In this document: positions 12,543 through 23,805 of the stretch, one piece after another
Layout of the letters: every line of letters begins with the position of its first letter
Position numbering within the stretch: position 1 is the stretch's first letter
Source of the DNA: Aquanectria penicillioides
Taxonomy: Eukaryota > Ascomycota > Sordariomycetes > Hypocreales > Nectriaceae
Length of the DNA: 64,000 nucleotides
Assembly (NCBI GenBank): GCA_003415625.1
Contig: PYIU01000001.1
Location: 7,938,210-8,002,209 of the forward strand
Reading direction: 5' to 3'
Program-made: the position numbers and the translations under genes
Notes under the pieces: generated by a model
Databases searched by the model: none
What the model was told of the DNA's origin: nothing
What the model saw: only the letters and a program-made list of their open reading frames with translations

Positions 12543-14469
12543 TGCCCCTCTACAACGAGCTCCCCGATCTCCATGAAGTAGACGCGACTATCGCCGGAGG
12601 TGAGATTTCCGACTTTGGGAGAAATGGCTCCTACTCACAGCAATAGGTGGCACGGTGGGATGTGTTGTAGCTGCGAGACTTGCGGAGGCGGATCCGAATC
12701 TATCAATTTTGGCTGTAGAGGGCGACAATAACGATAAACCCTCCATTACCTTCCCGGCTCTGTTTCTTGTCAATTTGATGCCGTCGGATAGTACTGCTGT
12801 TACATTCTATAAAGGCAACAAGGCCAGCGAACTGGGTGATCGAAAACCTATCGTTCCGACAGGGAGAATCCTCGGTGGTGGCTCCTCTGTGAATATGATG
12901 ACCTACACCTGCGGTCAACGATCTGACCTTGACTTATGACATACGCCTGGATGGTCAACCGATGAGATTATTCCGTATCTTAAAAAGGTACGAGCTTTGA
13001 AACGTCGAAAATATGGAAGAGTCTATTAAACCCTTGAAGCTTGAGACATACCACGACCGGGGATCAAAGGAAACGCACGGTTCTGACGGCCCTATTCACG
13101 TATCAGATAGCCCTTTCCAGGCTTCTCGGGTGGTTGATGATTTTATTGATGCCGCGAAAAAGGCCGGCTACCCAGAAGCTGGTGATCTATCGAACCTGGA
13201 AGCCAACAATGCAGTCCAGCGCAATATGCGCTACGTGTCTCCGGATGGGAAAAGGCAGGATCCAGGGACGCGGTACTTAACTCCAAGACTTGAAGATGGC
13301 CGACACCCGAATCTTCATGTGGTTACTAATACAAAGGTTTTGCGAATTCTCTTCGATGGGACACGTGCAGCTGGCATCGAAATGGAGCAGAACATCATGG
13401 CACGCAGCTGAAGGCTCGCGTCAAGGTTGTTGTCTCTTGTGGTGAGCTTGGGACACCACTATTGGTCGAGCGCTCTGGAGTCAGAAATCCTGGGATTTTA
13501 AACAAGGCTGGATTTGAACCGCTTGTGAATGTTCCCGGAGTTGGACACGGATATCTGGAGCATCAGTGCCTTAAATCCTCCTACCATTCGGGTTTGGAAC
13601 CCGGTGAGACCTTGGATGCCGTCGCTGGTGGTCGGGTCAATGCAGAGAATTCCATTAACGCAAACGATTCAATCACGAGTGGGACCTGCATGGATGTGAC
13701 CTCGAGAGTGAGGCCAAGTGACGCGGAAGCCGTAGTGATCGGGCCAAAGTTTGAAGAAGCTTGGAACACGGACTACAAACCATTTGCAGGCCGACCTCTG
13801 GCTCACCTGGCACTCATCAACGCGAATGATTATCTGTACCGAATTAAAAGAAGAAAACTGCTGACCAAACCTAGCTTCGCAGGCGACCCAAGCGTAGTTC
13901 CGGTGGGCCAATATATGTCCACATCAGCCTTCACCACGTATCCTTACTCGCGTGGACATGTGCACATCACAGGCTTAGGGCCAGCGGACGCGCCACACTT
14001 CAGCCCGGCATTCTTTTCCGATACCCACCCGCTTGACATTGAGAAACATGTTTGGGCGTACAAAAGGCAACGCGAGATTGTGGGCCGCATGAACGCGTAT
14101 CGGGGCGAACTTGCCATGCGTGACCCGCCATTTCCGGCCGATTTGAAGGCGAAGTGCATTGAAACGGATGGTCCGCTTGGAAACGTCGAGGACCTCGTGT
14201 ATTATGCTGAAGATGATGCCATAATCAAGCAGTGGCTTCGACAAAATGTGCAGACAACATGGCACTCCCTCGGCACGTGTAAGATGGCACCACTGCAAGA
14301 AATGGGAGTTGTGGACCCCAAACTCGGAGTTCACGGCATCGAGGGACTGAAAATAGCGGATTTGAGCATCGTCCCCGCTAATATCGCGGCAAACGCATGC
14401 AACATGGCCATGATCATTGGGGAGAAGGCGGCGGATATCATTGTTCATGAACTAGGCCTGGCCATGTGA
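12543..14469 (+). pseudogene. GMC oxidoreductase pseudogene, alcohol-oxidase (AOX) type
   Basis: The start (M-P-L-Y-N-E-L-P-D-L-H-E-V-D) is joined through a short intron (12599 to about 12646) to G-G-G-T-V-G-C-V-V-A-A-R-L, the FAD-binding GGGxxG. Next come P-T-G-R-I-L-G-G-G-S-S-V-N, the GMC signature, and near the end W-H-S-L-G-T-C-K-M-A-P with A-D-L-S-I-V-P-A-N, where the catalytic His lies. These match methanol/alcohol oxidases, peroxisomal FAD enzymes that oxidise short alcohols to aldehyde and H2O2. Three lesions are visible: a TGA at about 12938, where the family has Trp; a frame change near 12990-13012; and a frame change near 13405-13412. The last 335 codons are open. No peroxisomal tripeptide is present (the end is G-L-A-M). 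The gene is decayed or carries consensus errors. Confidence 0.82.
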
Positions 14470-15802
14470 GGAGGGCGTTGAACATGTTTTAATTGACATC
14501 TGATGGCAAGGAAGCTGGGCCCAGAAATCGGTCCGAACCGCCCTTCCCTCTCAAAACAAGTAGTTACCCTATAGTATTGTATTGTAAGTTTGTGGAGATG
14601 ATGACCTTACTCACATGACGCGGTTGGTGAATAAGTTCCATGGACTATTTGGTCGGCACTTGGCGGATCGACAGGGACAGAGCTAGGGAGAAGGGTTGTT
14701 TGCATATATTTGCCACACTGGCTTAGATGCTAACAGCTCACTCTCATCCTGGGCGAACTGACCCTACGCTTCTAGGCTGAATTGGCCTTGAGCTTTTACA
14801 CTAGCAATAACATTATTGACGGAAGAGAGTGTTTTATTCAAAACACTGTATATTAACCTTCCTAACCGATAATATCTGGTCCGTTGGCTCCCCAGGATAT
14901 GCTACCGTTACATCCGGGATCAGGCGGTTTGTGGAGGGACCCACAATTATCTAGAAGCGTCCCATTGCCATGAGGTTTTGACGTAGTGTTCGGGCTGATC
15001 GGCCGGACTCGAATTTTCCACCACTGAATCCTGAATGGTGCATTTCTTGGACGCGTTGGTAGCGAGGCTCATGGAAGGCATTTTTGAAGTAATGGGCGGT
15101 GTTTGCTGATCGCGGTCGAAGATCTCGGTGTGTAGAAAATTTGGTATCCGAAGCCGTACATAGGTTTTACATTGGCTCTTTTCCGTGGCCAATGATGGCT
15201 CTAACAGTGTTGGCCTATCGATGGAGAGCCAAACATTTCGAGTGTTGTATTGCATCGCCCCCAAGCTAAGATCCAGGATGTGGATAGACCGGATGAACGT
15301 GTGCTCCTGTACCGTGCATCAGTCCCACTATGCATGTCTTGATCGACAACCCACACAGCATTCTCCACGTCTGAATGAAGAAACATTGCCGAAACCGTGA
15401 AGCAAATCAGAAGGTTTAAGCTCGGGGAAGTAGTAGCCGAAACCCCGCACCTTATGTGATCATGTTAATTACGGTGAGGCGGGGAAATGGCATTGCGCAG
15501 TTCCCTACTCCTCACAGCGGCCCAGGCTCGCCTGTGTTGGTCCAAACCTGGTCTCTCTACCATGTCAATCACGAGCTAAGCTGCACCCTCTGCGAGCCTA
15601 ATATCAAATTATAAGGCTCATTGGAGGGACAATATACATCAGTAATGATGCATCGCTCCACCATCGGACTGGACCTAAATTATCCGGGGTGCAAGGGCCG
15701 ACGTGGAGGCTAGAAAGTTCATATTAATTACCCATACACCGGAGCCAAACTGGAAATCCTGAGCCAGAGCATGGCTCTTCCTTCAAGCTCCGACTCCTTA
15801 CA
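14470..15802. other. Intergenic and upstream region of the beta-galactosidase gene
   Basis: No supported gene lies here. The frames at 14.9-15.4 kb overlap each other on both strands and have no domain. The last few hundred bases should include the promoter of the GH35 gene, but no regulator motif could be assigned. Confidence 0.45.
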
Positions 15803-18800
15803 ATGAAGCTCTCTAAGCTTAGCTTGGGCCTGGTGGGATTGAACTTTCTCAGTTCTCTCCCCTTTGGACAGGGAACTGATTGGCCAGTGCTCGACAATGG
15901 TTTAAACGAGGTTGTGCAATGGTTAGGCCTATGCGACCCAGAACAATGCAAAGTCCTAATGAATTTCTCTCTCTAGGGACCACTACAGTTATCAAGTGAA
16001 TGGCGAGAGGCTGTTCATTTTCTCTGGCGAGGTGAGTTCATAGCATTGATCCGACTTTGCAGAGCGGTTTCTAATGTACTCTAGTTCCATCCATGGAGAT
16101 ATCCGGTGTAAGTAATCAAAGAAATTCAAAGAAACCTATCTCACACTCTGTGACAGCCCAGAACTTTGGCGAGACCTCCTCGAAAAGATCAAAGCAGCGG
16201 GGTGAGTCAATCATGTATGCGTTTTAAAGATGCAAGTTACTAATAGGTGTTTAGCTTCAATACGTTTTCAATCTACCTCTCATGGGGATACCACAGCGCG
16301 TCACCTGACTCCTTGGATTTTACTCATGGTAGCCACAATTTCACGTCCATTCTGACGCTTGCAAAGGAACTTGGAATGTACATCATCCTTCGACCTGGCC
16401 CTTACGTCAATGCTGAGACAAACGCTGGCGGATTTCCTCTGTGGCTTACCACTGGTGAATATGGCGACCTTCGTGATGACGACGACAGGTACACAGCAGC
16501 ATGGACGCCTTACTGGGAAGAGATTGCTAGCATCGTCAAACCTCATCTGGTCACCAACGGTGGCAATGTTCTCATTTTCCAGATCGAGAATGAACTCAGT
16601 GGCCAATGGAAGAACATCAAGACCAAAGTTTTGAACCCAACCATTGCCAACTACATGCAGGCATTGGAGGATAGTGCTCGCGACAACGGCGTCGATGTGC
16701 CATTGTCGCACAACGCGCCGAATATGAACGGATATTCCTGGTCTAAAGACTTCTCTAACGCGACTGGAAATGTCGATGTTGTTGGAGTCGACAGCTACCC
16801 GTCGTGCTGGAGCTGCAACCTCAGCGAGTGCACTGGTACAAATGGGAAGTACGTGGCCTATAAGACCGTGGAGTACTACACATATTTCACTGTCCAGTCA
16901 CCAAGGCAGCCTAATTTCCTTCCTGAGTTCCAGGGAGGATCTTATAACCCATGGGGAGGTCCCGAAGGCGGTTGCCCTGCCGATATCGGGTCTGACTTTG
17001 CCAACCTTTTCTATCGAGACCTCGTCTCTCAAAGAGTCACGGCCATCTCACTATACATGATGTTTGGTGGAACGAATTGGGGACATTCGGCCTGCCCAGT
17101 AGTAGCAACAAGCTATGACTACTCTTCTCCAGTTTCTGAGAACCGCGCGCTTTGGAGCAAGTATTACGAAACAAAACTCCTCGTTTTATTTACCAGAGTC
17201 GCTAAAGACCTTGCCCATACCAATCTGGTAGGCAATGGCACCAATTACACGACAAACTCCGCCATCACCACCTCCGAATTGCGAAACCCGAATACAAACG
17301 GCGCATTCTACGTCACAAGACATGCTGATTCTACATCGTCTACCGTGGAGCAGTTCCATCTCAATGTCTCAACAACTGAGGGCCAGCTTACCATCCCACG
17401 GTACGCCAATTCAATCACAATTAGCGGCCACCAGGCCAAGATCCTTGTCACAGACTTCACTTTTGGCAACAAGAAGCTCATCTACTCCACTGCTGAGGTA
17501 CTCACATACGTCGTAGTTGATGGAAAAGAAGTCCTTGTGCTATGGTTGCCCGAAGGTGAGGCTGGCGAGTTTAGTGTCAAGGGAGTCTCGGGAGCCAAGG
17601 TATTGAGCACTGCCGGGAAGGACACGATTAAGATTCGCAAGAGCAAAACGGAAACCACAGTATCTTACGTTCAGAATGAAGGGACGAACATTATCCAGTT
17701 GAAGGATGGTGCCTGGATTTTGATGCTCGACCGAACAACAGCGTATCGCGCTTGGGTACCTACTTTGAACAACGATCCCTTTACTCCCGCAAACAAGACT
17801 GGTGAGACACGGAACTGTAATTTATTGGGGTGTATATTGCTAACGTGTTGAAAAGTCTTTGTTCATGGTCCATATCTTGTCAGATCTGCAGCATATGATG
17901 AGAAGAAGCGGGTTCTTAGCCTGAATGGCGATGAGGAAGAGGAAAAGAAGATCACCGTGTTTGCCCCACAGAAACTGAACTCTATCACCTGGAATGGCAA
18001 AAAGGTTCCCATTAAGTCGCGAAACGACCAGATGTACGTCGTCACCACTCCGGGACCTTCGAAATTCACGCTTCCGGCACTGGGGTCCTGGAAATGGAAG
18101 GACAGTTTGCCGGAGATCGCCGATGGTTACAAGCCGACTTCGAAGGCTTGGGTTTGTAAGTATCGAGTGTTTTGTTGAGATGTATCGGACTGATGAGCTA
18201 ACATTTCTCAGTGGCAAACAACACGGAGACACCGAATCCTACAAAGCCTGCTGACAACAACCCCATCCTATATGTGGATGACTACAAAATCCACTATGGT
18301 AACCATATTTACCGAGCCACTTTCCCAACCACGGACAAACCTCCGACTGGTGTCTTCCTTGATCTTATTGGTGGCTATGCCTTTGGTTATTCCGTCTGGC
18401 TAAACTCGGACTACATCGGCTCCTACTACGGTCTCTCATACCTCGGCACGAATTCTGGAACATTCTCGTTTTCCAATGCCACCCTCAAAGATGACGGCGA
18501 GAACGTCCTAATCGTGTTGATGGACCAGAGCGGGCACGAGCTGCGTTCCTCGGCAATCGATCCCCGTGGAATTACCAACGCAACACTCGTCGGACCAAGT
18601 AGCGAGTACAGCTTTACTGAGTGGCGGATTGCTGGCAATGCTGGACTTGAGGACAATATTGATCCTACGCGTGGCCCCATGAACGAAGGAGGGCTCTATG
18701 CTGAGCGTGTGGGCATGCATCTCCCTGGCTATCCTGACAACGACTGGAAATCCACGAACACGTCCAATCTTGTGGTACCCTCTGCTGGCGTTCGTGCGTT

Positions 18801-19185
18801 CCGCACTACCGCATCCCTTGATGTGCCAGATGGTCTAGACGTGTCCATATCGTTCATTCTTTCGGCGCCTGGCAACGAGACCTTTACGGCTACCGACTCG
18901 ACCCACACCAACCGGCTGCGTGCTCTCCTCTTTGTGAATGGATACCAGTATGGCCGCTTCAGCCCGTACATTGGACACCAGGTCAATTTCCCCGTCCCTC
19001 CAGGTATTCTCAACTACAACGGAGAGAATTCGATCGTCGTGACAGTGTGGAGTCAAGCGGCTGAGGGTGTTGAGATGAGTGTGGAGTGGGCTGTCAACTA
19101 TGTTCATTCGACAAGCTATGACATGGGATTCGACGGCAAGGCCCTACGCCCTGAGTATGAGGAGGTGAGAGAGCAGTATGCGTAG
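15803..19185 (+). CDS. Secreted beta-galactosidase, glycoside hydrolase family 35
   Basis: There are seven exons: 15803-15921, 15977-16031, 16085-16107, 16157-16201, 16255-17801, 17856-18155 and 18212-19185. All junctions keep the frame and give about 1020 residues, the normal length for fungal GH35 enzymes. The signal peptide is [13 protein letters not shown]. The family opening Q-W-D...[15 protein letters not shown] is spread over exons 1-3. The likely acid/base is Glu194 (I-E-N-E-L-S) and the nucleophile Glu305 (L-P-E-F-Q-G-G-S). F-G-G-T-N-W-G follows, then the beta-rich C-terminal domains with many N-glycosylation sites. The enzyme removes terminal beta-D-galactose from lactose or plant galactans outside the cell. 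The 23-nt exon 3 would be easy to miss. No lesion was seen, and the neighbours are unrelated. Confidence 0.93.
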
Positions 19186-21499
19186 GAAGGGAAGACGTGC
19201 AATTAATAGAGGTGGAACCTGAGCAGAGGACAATTGCTTCAGCTATAGCTAGAACCTGTGGCGATCCTAATGCCGATGTGTCAAGACCAGTGATAGCGAC
19301 CGTACCCTCCACTTTGCATCATCCACGTGAGCCTGCTTGTCTGTTTCGCTCCAATAAACAACCTCAAACATTGATCACAGGGTGTACCCTTTGGTCAAAG
19401 ATCGACAGGCACGATTCTTGCACGGACCATTTGCGAGAAATTCCACCCCCTGCTTGATGCATACGATCCTGATCACGACAAAGATGTCGCGTAATTCAGC
19501 GACAGGCACGCATGAGTGGCTACGAAGAACGCCAATAGTCGATAGCTGACTTTACCCCCAATTCCGGCTCCATAATAATGCTGTCTAAGATCAAATCCAC
19601 ATATGCAAATATGCTCCATATCTTGATGCGGGATGGTTTATGGAATAATTATTGAAAAGAAGTCACGTGTAGTCGATATCGTACAGCGGTTGATCAGGGC
19701 TAGAGCACTACCCGCCTGGTGGCTGTACAATCCTGCCGTGGTTCCGAGCCCCGTACTATTGAATACGCGGAAACTATTGTAAGAGCTTTCGAGATTTATT
19801 CCATTGTTTCAGTCAATGACCGACACCGAATGTGGAATCAACACCTTGATGATAGGCGGCTTCAATTCGAATAGAGAACAGAGCTAACTGATCATTTGAG
19901 TTTGATCTCACCAAGCGGCCTCGATATATTTGCATTCACCGTTAATCTAGACCCCCTGAAGCTGTTTATGCTGTGGCTCCATCGTCTCCGCCTTGGAGAA
20001 ACGGGATACTCTGCCCGGCATATCCGACTTGCTCAGGAACATGCGCTCGAAACGGCAACCACGCGGCAGTTATTCGATCATCTTGGTTCTTTATAACAAG
20101 ATATTATTGTGATATTCTTATTCAGCCTAGTAGTGCCAGATGTTCAACATGAGCCCAGTAAGGCTGGCTGCACAGAGATACCATATTAACATCTAAATGA
20201 TTCAGCTCGAGGGAGTCTTCCTCGCGTGGGTCGTATCTAACTGATAAATTTGCCTCGGAACTGCAGCTTTGTTGGTCGGGGATCGAATCATGAGTGGATC
20301 TTTTAAAATCAGCCTGACATGCTGGTCAGGACCAAACAAGAATGATCCATTTCGTAAGCGAACTTGCAGGGGTCTTTGCTTCTTACATTCTCATCACCGC
20401 TAAACAACGACAAGCAGTCAAAATATATATGCCTTGGCTGCAATGGAAAATACTGAGGATCAACAAAAAAAAAAATTTACTGGGTCTGTAGGCCTCTGAT
20501 TAACAAAAAAGATGATAACGGATGACGGCCCACGACATCCATCACGTCTGATAAGAACGGCGTAGCAATCACCGGTGCGCGGTTTTGTCTGTGCCGCAGC
20601 CTCCTCTCTGCTGAAAATCCCATTTGTATCCAATATTGCTGATAATAACATGCACATCTCACAAAGTCAGCGGCTATGAGCAGCATTCATCAAACATTGC
20701 ATCTCATAGTACACAAAATAACACTTAGCCCAATCAATAAATTCCCCTGCGTCGCAATACGCACACGCAACACAAGTTTGACTTGGGCTTAGTCTGCACC
20801 GCTAGCGCAGCTGGAGACTCAACCGTTGCCCAATGCAGTCGACACTAGACTCTCAATAGTCTCTGGTTGGACCCGGAATCGCCGCTTAGCAACGTGGACT
20901 TGAGTGGCGCCAATCAAACAGTTGGGTTGCTTAGATGCAGCCGCATCAGGCCTCCTGAGAAGATTCCCAAATCCTGCTGTGCCAAGCAATGTTTCTGCTC
21001 CAGCTTCGAGATGCCTGCGTACGCGTTACTCATCTGAGCGAGCCCTTCTGCTAGGTATGCAGATGCATAGACAGGGGGCTCGCAGCCTTACCAATTCCCG
21101 ATAATCTGGTCTTCAGCAACGCCTCAATTCGAATAGACGCGGTTGTGGCTCCGCCGGCTAGCTGCTTCTATGCTGGAGCTGCGTTGTTTTGCTTGTTTAC
21201 AGTCTGTTATGGATCCTGTTGTTCCAATAATGGCCATCAACCCTGTGCTAGTCATCCCGAGACAGCGAACGCCCCTTTGCTGATGTCAGAGTGAACTAGG
21301 GCTTCAAATACTCCGCTGGGGGCCCCGAATAATAATTGCTTGAGATGCGTTTTGAAGCAAGCCACCGTTCGCTCTCTCGATTTCTTGTTTGACGAATACT
21401 CCACTCTCTAACTCACACAGCTGGCTGTGTTCACCAAATTTCCTAGTGTTCTTCTTTTATTCGTCCACTCATTCACTCATTAATCTGCTTAATCTGGTA
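19186..21499. other. AT-rich intergenic region, no gene supported
   Basis: About 2.3 kb without a convincing gene. The small frames at 19.2-19.5, 20.5-20.7 and 20.9-21.1 kb have no motifs. An A-rich run is at 20465-20475. Bases 20802-20813 match a tRNA A-box consensus, but no partner structure follows (see rejected items). Confidence 0.4.
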
Positions 21500-23595
21500 A
21501 TGGCCACTGAAAGACTACCCGAGAAAGATGTTGGCTTCGCTCCCTACACAGGAACAGCAATTGTTCATCAATTATCCAGCGCCACGCAGAGCGTCAGTAA
21601 TCCAAACCAATCCAAGATATATGTTCCATAGTTAACATGACTCAGTCCAGTTGAGACGGTACCACTCAGAAAACAATCAAACCCAGTTTTAAAGGGATTG
21701 GCCTTGATAATCGTGGCATTCCTGTATGTCATCAAAAGCAAAAGAAGAAGGGTAATCCTGCAATGTCTAACTTTTATACAGCATTGAATGGATTCGGTTT
21801 CTCCGAGAGATGGTCTGGTACAATGCTGGTTTCGATTCATTAAGAAATATCGCAACATCCTTGGAGCTGTACGAGGCTCGCTATGATCCAACTGTTGTTC
21901 CTCTCCCCCCGATCGACCGAGCATCCCCTCCACCGACGCCTACGGAACAGGCTCTTACGATACCAAACCTCCCGAAAGCGCTGCGACAGGCCGAATATTA
22001 CTCCATTGCCGATTATCGCGACCTATACCTCTCAGGCCACGCCACTCCAACCGATGTTGCTTTGGCTCTGCTATCACTGATCCGTCGCGATGCATCCCCG
22101 ACAGCAGGCCACTCCTCAGCCTGGCTGAACTCGAGAATCGACCTCGTTATCAAGGCCGCAGAAGAATCAACGATACGTTATAGAGAAAACAGGTCTCTGG
22201 GGCCGCTAGATGGAGTTCCTGCTGGCGTCAAGGACGATTTCGACTTGGATGGCTATCCCATGACCATGGGTTCCGTGAGAAACTATGCAGGAAGGGTTAT
22301 ACAAAGAGGTTCATCGACCAATTGGTGTATTAGAAAGCTAGAAGAGGCAGGTGTCATCATTCTCGGCAAGCTCAACATGCACGAGTACGGAATGGGTAAG
22401 TTGAGATGCTGGTTCGCGGTTTGCTTAAAGCACCGCTAGTTCATGCTCTGAGTCGATTCCAGCTGTACTAACATTGGTTCAAGATACCACCGGATGCAAT
22501 CCTCACCACGGAACGCCACTAAACCCCTTCAATCCATCTTACTATCCTGGAGGAAGCTCCTCGGGCGGCGGTTATGCGATTGGTGCTGGCTTAATTCCCA
22601 TCGCCCTGGGTGGAGATGCTGGTGGAAGTATCCGCATTCCATCCGCATATTGCTCAATATTCGGCCTAAAGCCAACTCAAGGACGCCTTTCCTCATCTCC
22701 GACACCGAATCTTTCCCCGACTTGCCTTGTTCAAGGACCCATGGCATCTGATATGTACTCTCTTGCTACAGCGTACAAGGTCATCTCTGAACCTCCCGCT
22801 TCGTCTCAATTCCCACCTCTCTACCGGGAGCCATCGAAACCTCTGAGAAAAGTTCTTGGTATTGACGAGGTATGGTTTTCAAAGGCTCAATTGGGAGTTC
22901 AAAACATTGTCAAAGGCCTAATAGATACCCTCTGTGCGGAGTACGGATATACCGTTGTCCCTATTAGCATACCCTTCCTGAACGAGGGTCAGGCTGCTCA
23001 TGCCATGACGGTTCTGACAGACGCAGCAAGCCTCCTGCCTGATACTTCAAAAGTATCTGCAGCAAACAAAATTCTACTGGCTCTCGGACGCACCACTCCA
23101 TCCACGGACTACCTACTTGCCCAGAAACTACGACAGTTGATCATGCAGCATTTATCTTACCTATGGCGTACTCACCCTGGCATGCTCATTGTTACCCCAA
23201 CCACCGCTTGCCCAGGATCACCAATTCGTGGAGGCAGCAGTGAATTGCAGACCGGAGTCCTTGATGGCGATCTCACGCTGGAAAGCATGACCTATGTGTG
23301 GTTAGCCAATTTCTGTGGCCTCCCCTCCCTCTCCGTCCCCGCAGGGTTTGTCATCCCAGAAGGCAAAGAAAGGGCCGGAGAGGAAGCGGACGGAAAGACG
23401 ATGGGAAAGGTGCCCATTGGATTGATGGTCACAGGAGAGTGGTGCAGTGAGAATTCACTCTTGGAATTCGGCGCTGACGCCGAGGCTGCGGGGAGAGAGC
23501 AACGATCCCGGCCCCCCATCTGGGAGGATATAATTTCAAGAGCCAAATCAATTTCAAGAGAGGCTGCGGCAAGAATGAATTATGAAAAAAGATAG
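21500..23595 (+). CDS. Amidase-signature hydrolase, probably with an N-terminal membrane segment
   Basis: The firm part is exon 21782-22395 joined to 22484-23595 across an 88-nt intron (GTAAGT, branch CTAAC, TTCAAG). The catalytic Lys is in P-A-G-V-K-D-D-F, the serine-rich motif in G-G-S-S-S-G-G-G, and the nucleophilic Ser in G-G-D-A-G-G-S-I-R-I-P, so the triad of the amidase family is intact. The 5' end is less certain. An ATG at 21500 opens M-A-T-E-R-L-P-E-K-D-V-G-F-A-P, and a hydrophobic stretch (L-A-L-I-I-V-A-F-L-Y-V-I) is encoded near 21690-21730, but no donor and acceptor pair joined these in one frame by eye. The enzyme should hydrolyse an amide bond; the substrate is unknown. A pyrimidine tract follows the stop. 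Confidence 0.83.
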
Positions 23596-23599
23596 CAGC

Positions 23600-23641
23600 T
23601 TTAATTCTCTTTTCTCTTTTCTCTTTTCTCTTTTTTTTTTT
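23600..23641 (+). repeat. Pyrimidine microsatellite (TTCTC)n and poly-T
   Basis: Tandem TTCTCTT-like units end in a T run just after the amidase stop, in the 3' flank between the amidase and the convergent STAND gene. Confidence 0.8.
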
Positions 23642-23805
23642 GTCGCCTTTCTTTCTTTGGCGCAGAGATTGGGGAGGTAACCAAAACAGCATTGACATGA
23701 CAGCGCATTTCCTCAATTGAGAACATTACTTTACTTTCTAAATACTCATGACTATAAAACTAAATAAAAGATGATGATGATACATGAGAGAATCCCGACT
23801 GCTTC

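Noticed and set aside
20795..20885. Possible tRNA gene, from an A-box-like TAGCGCAGCTGG at 20802-20813
   Set aside because: No matching B-box (GGTTCRANTCC) at the right distance, and no acceptor or anticodon stem could be paired.
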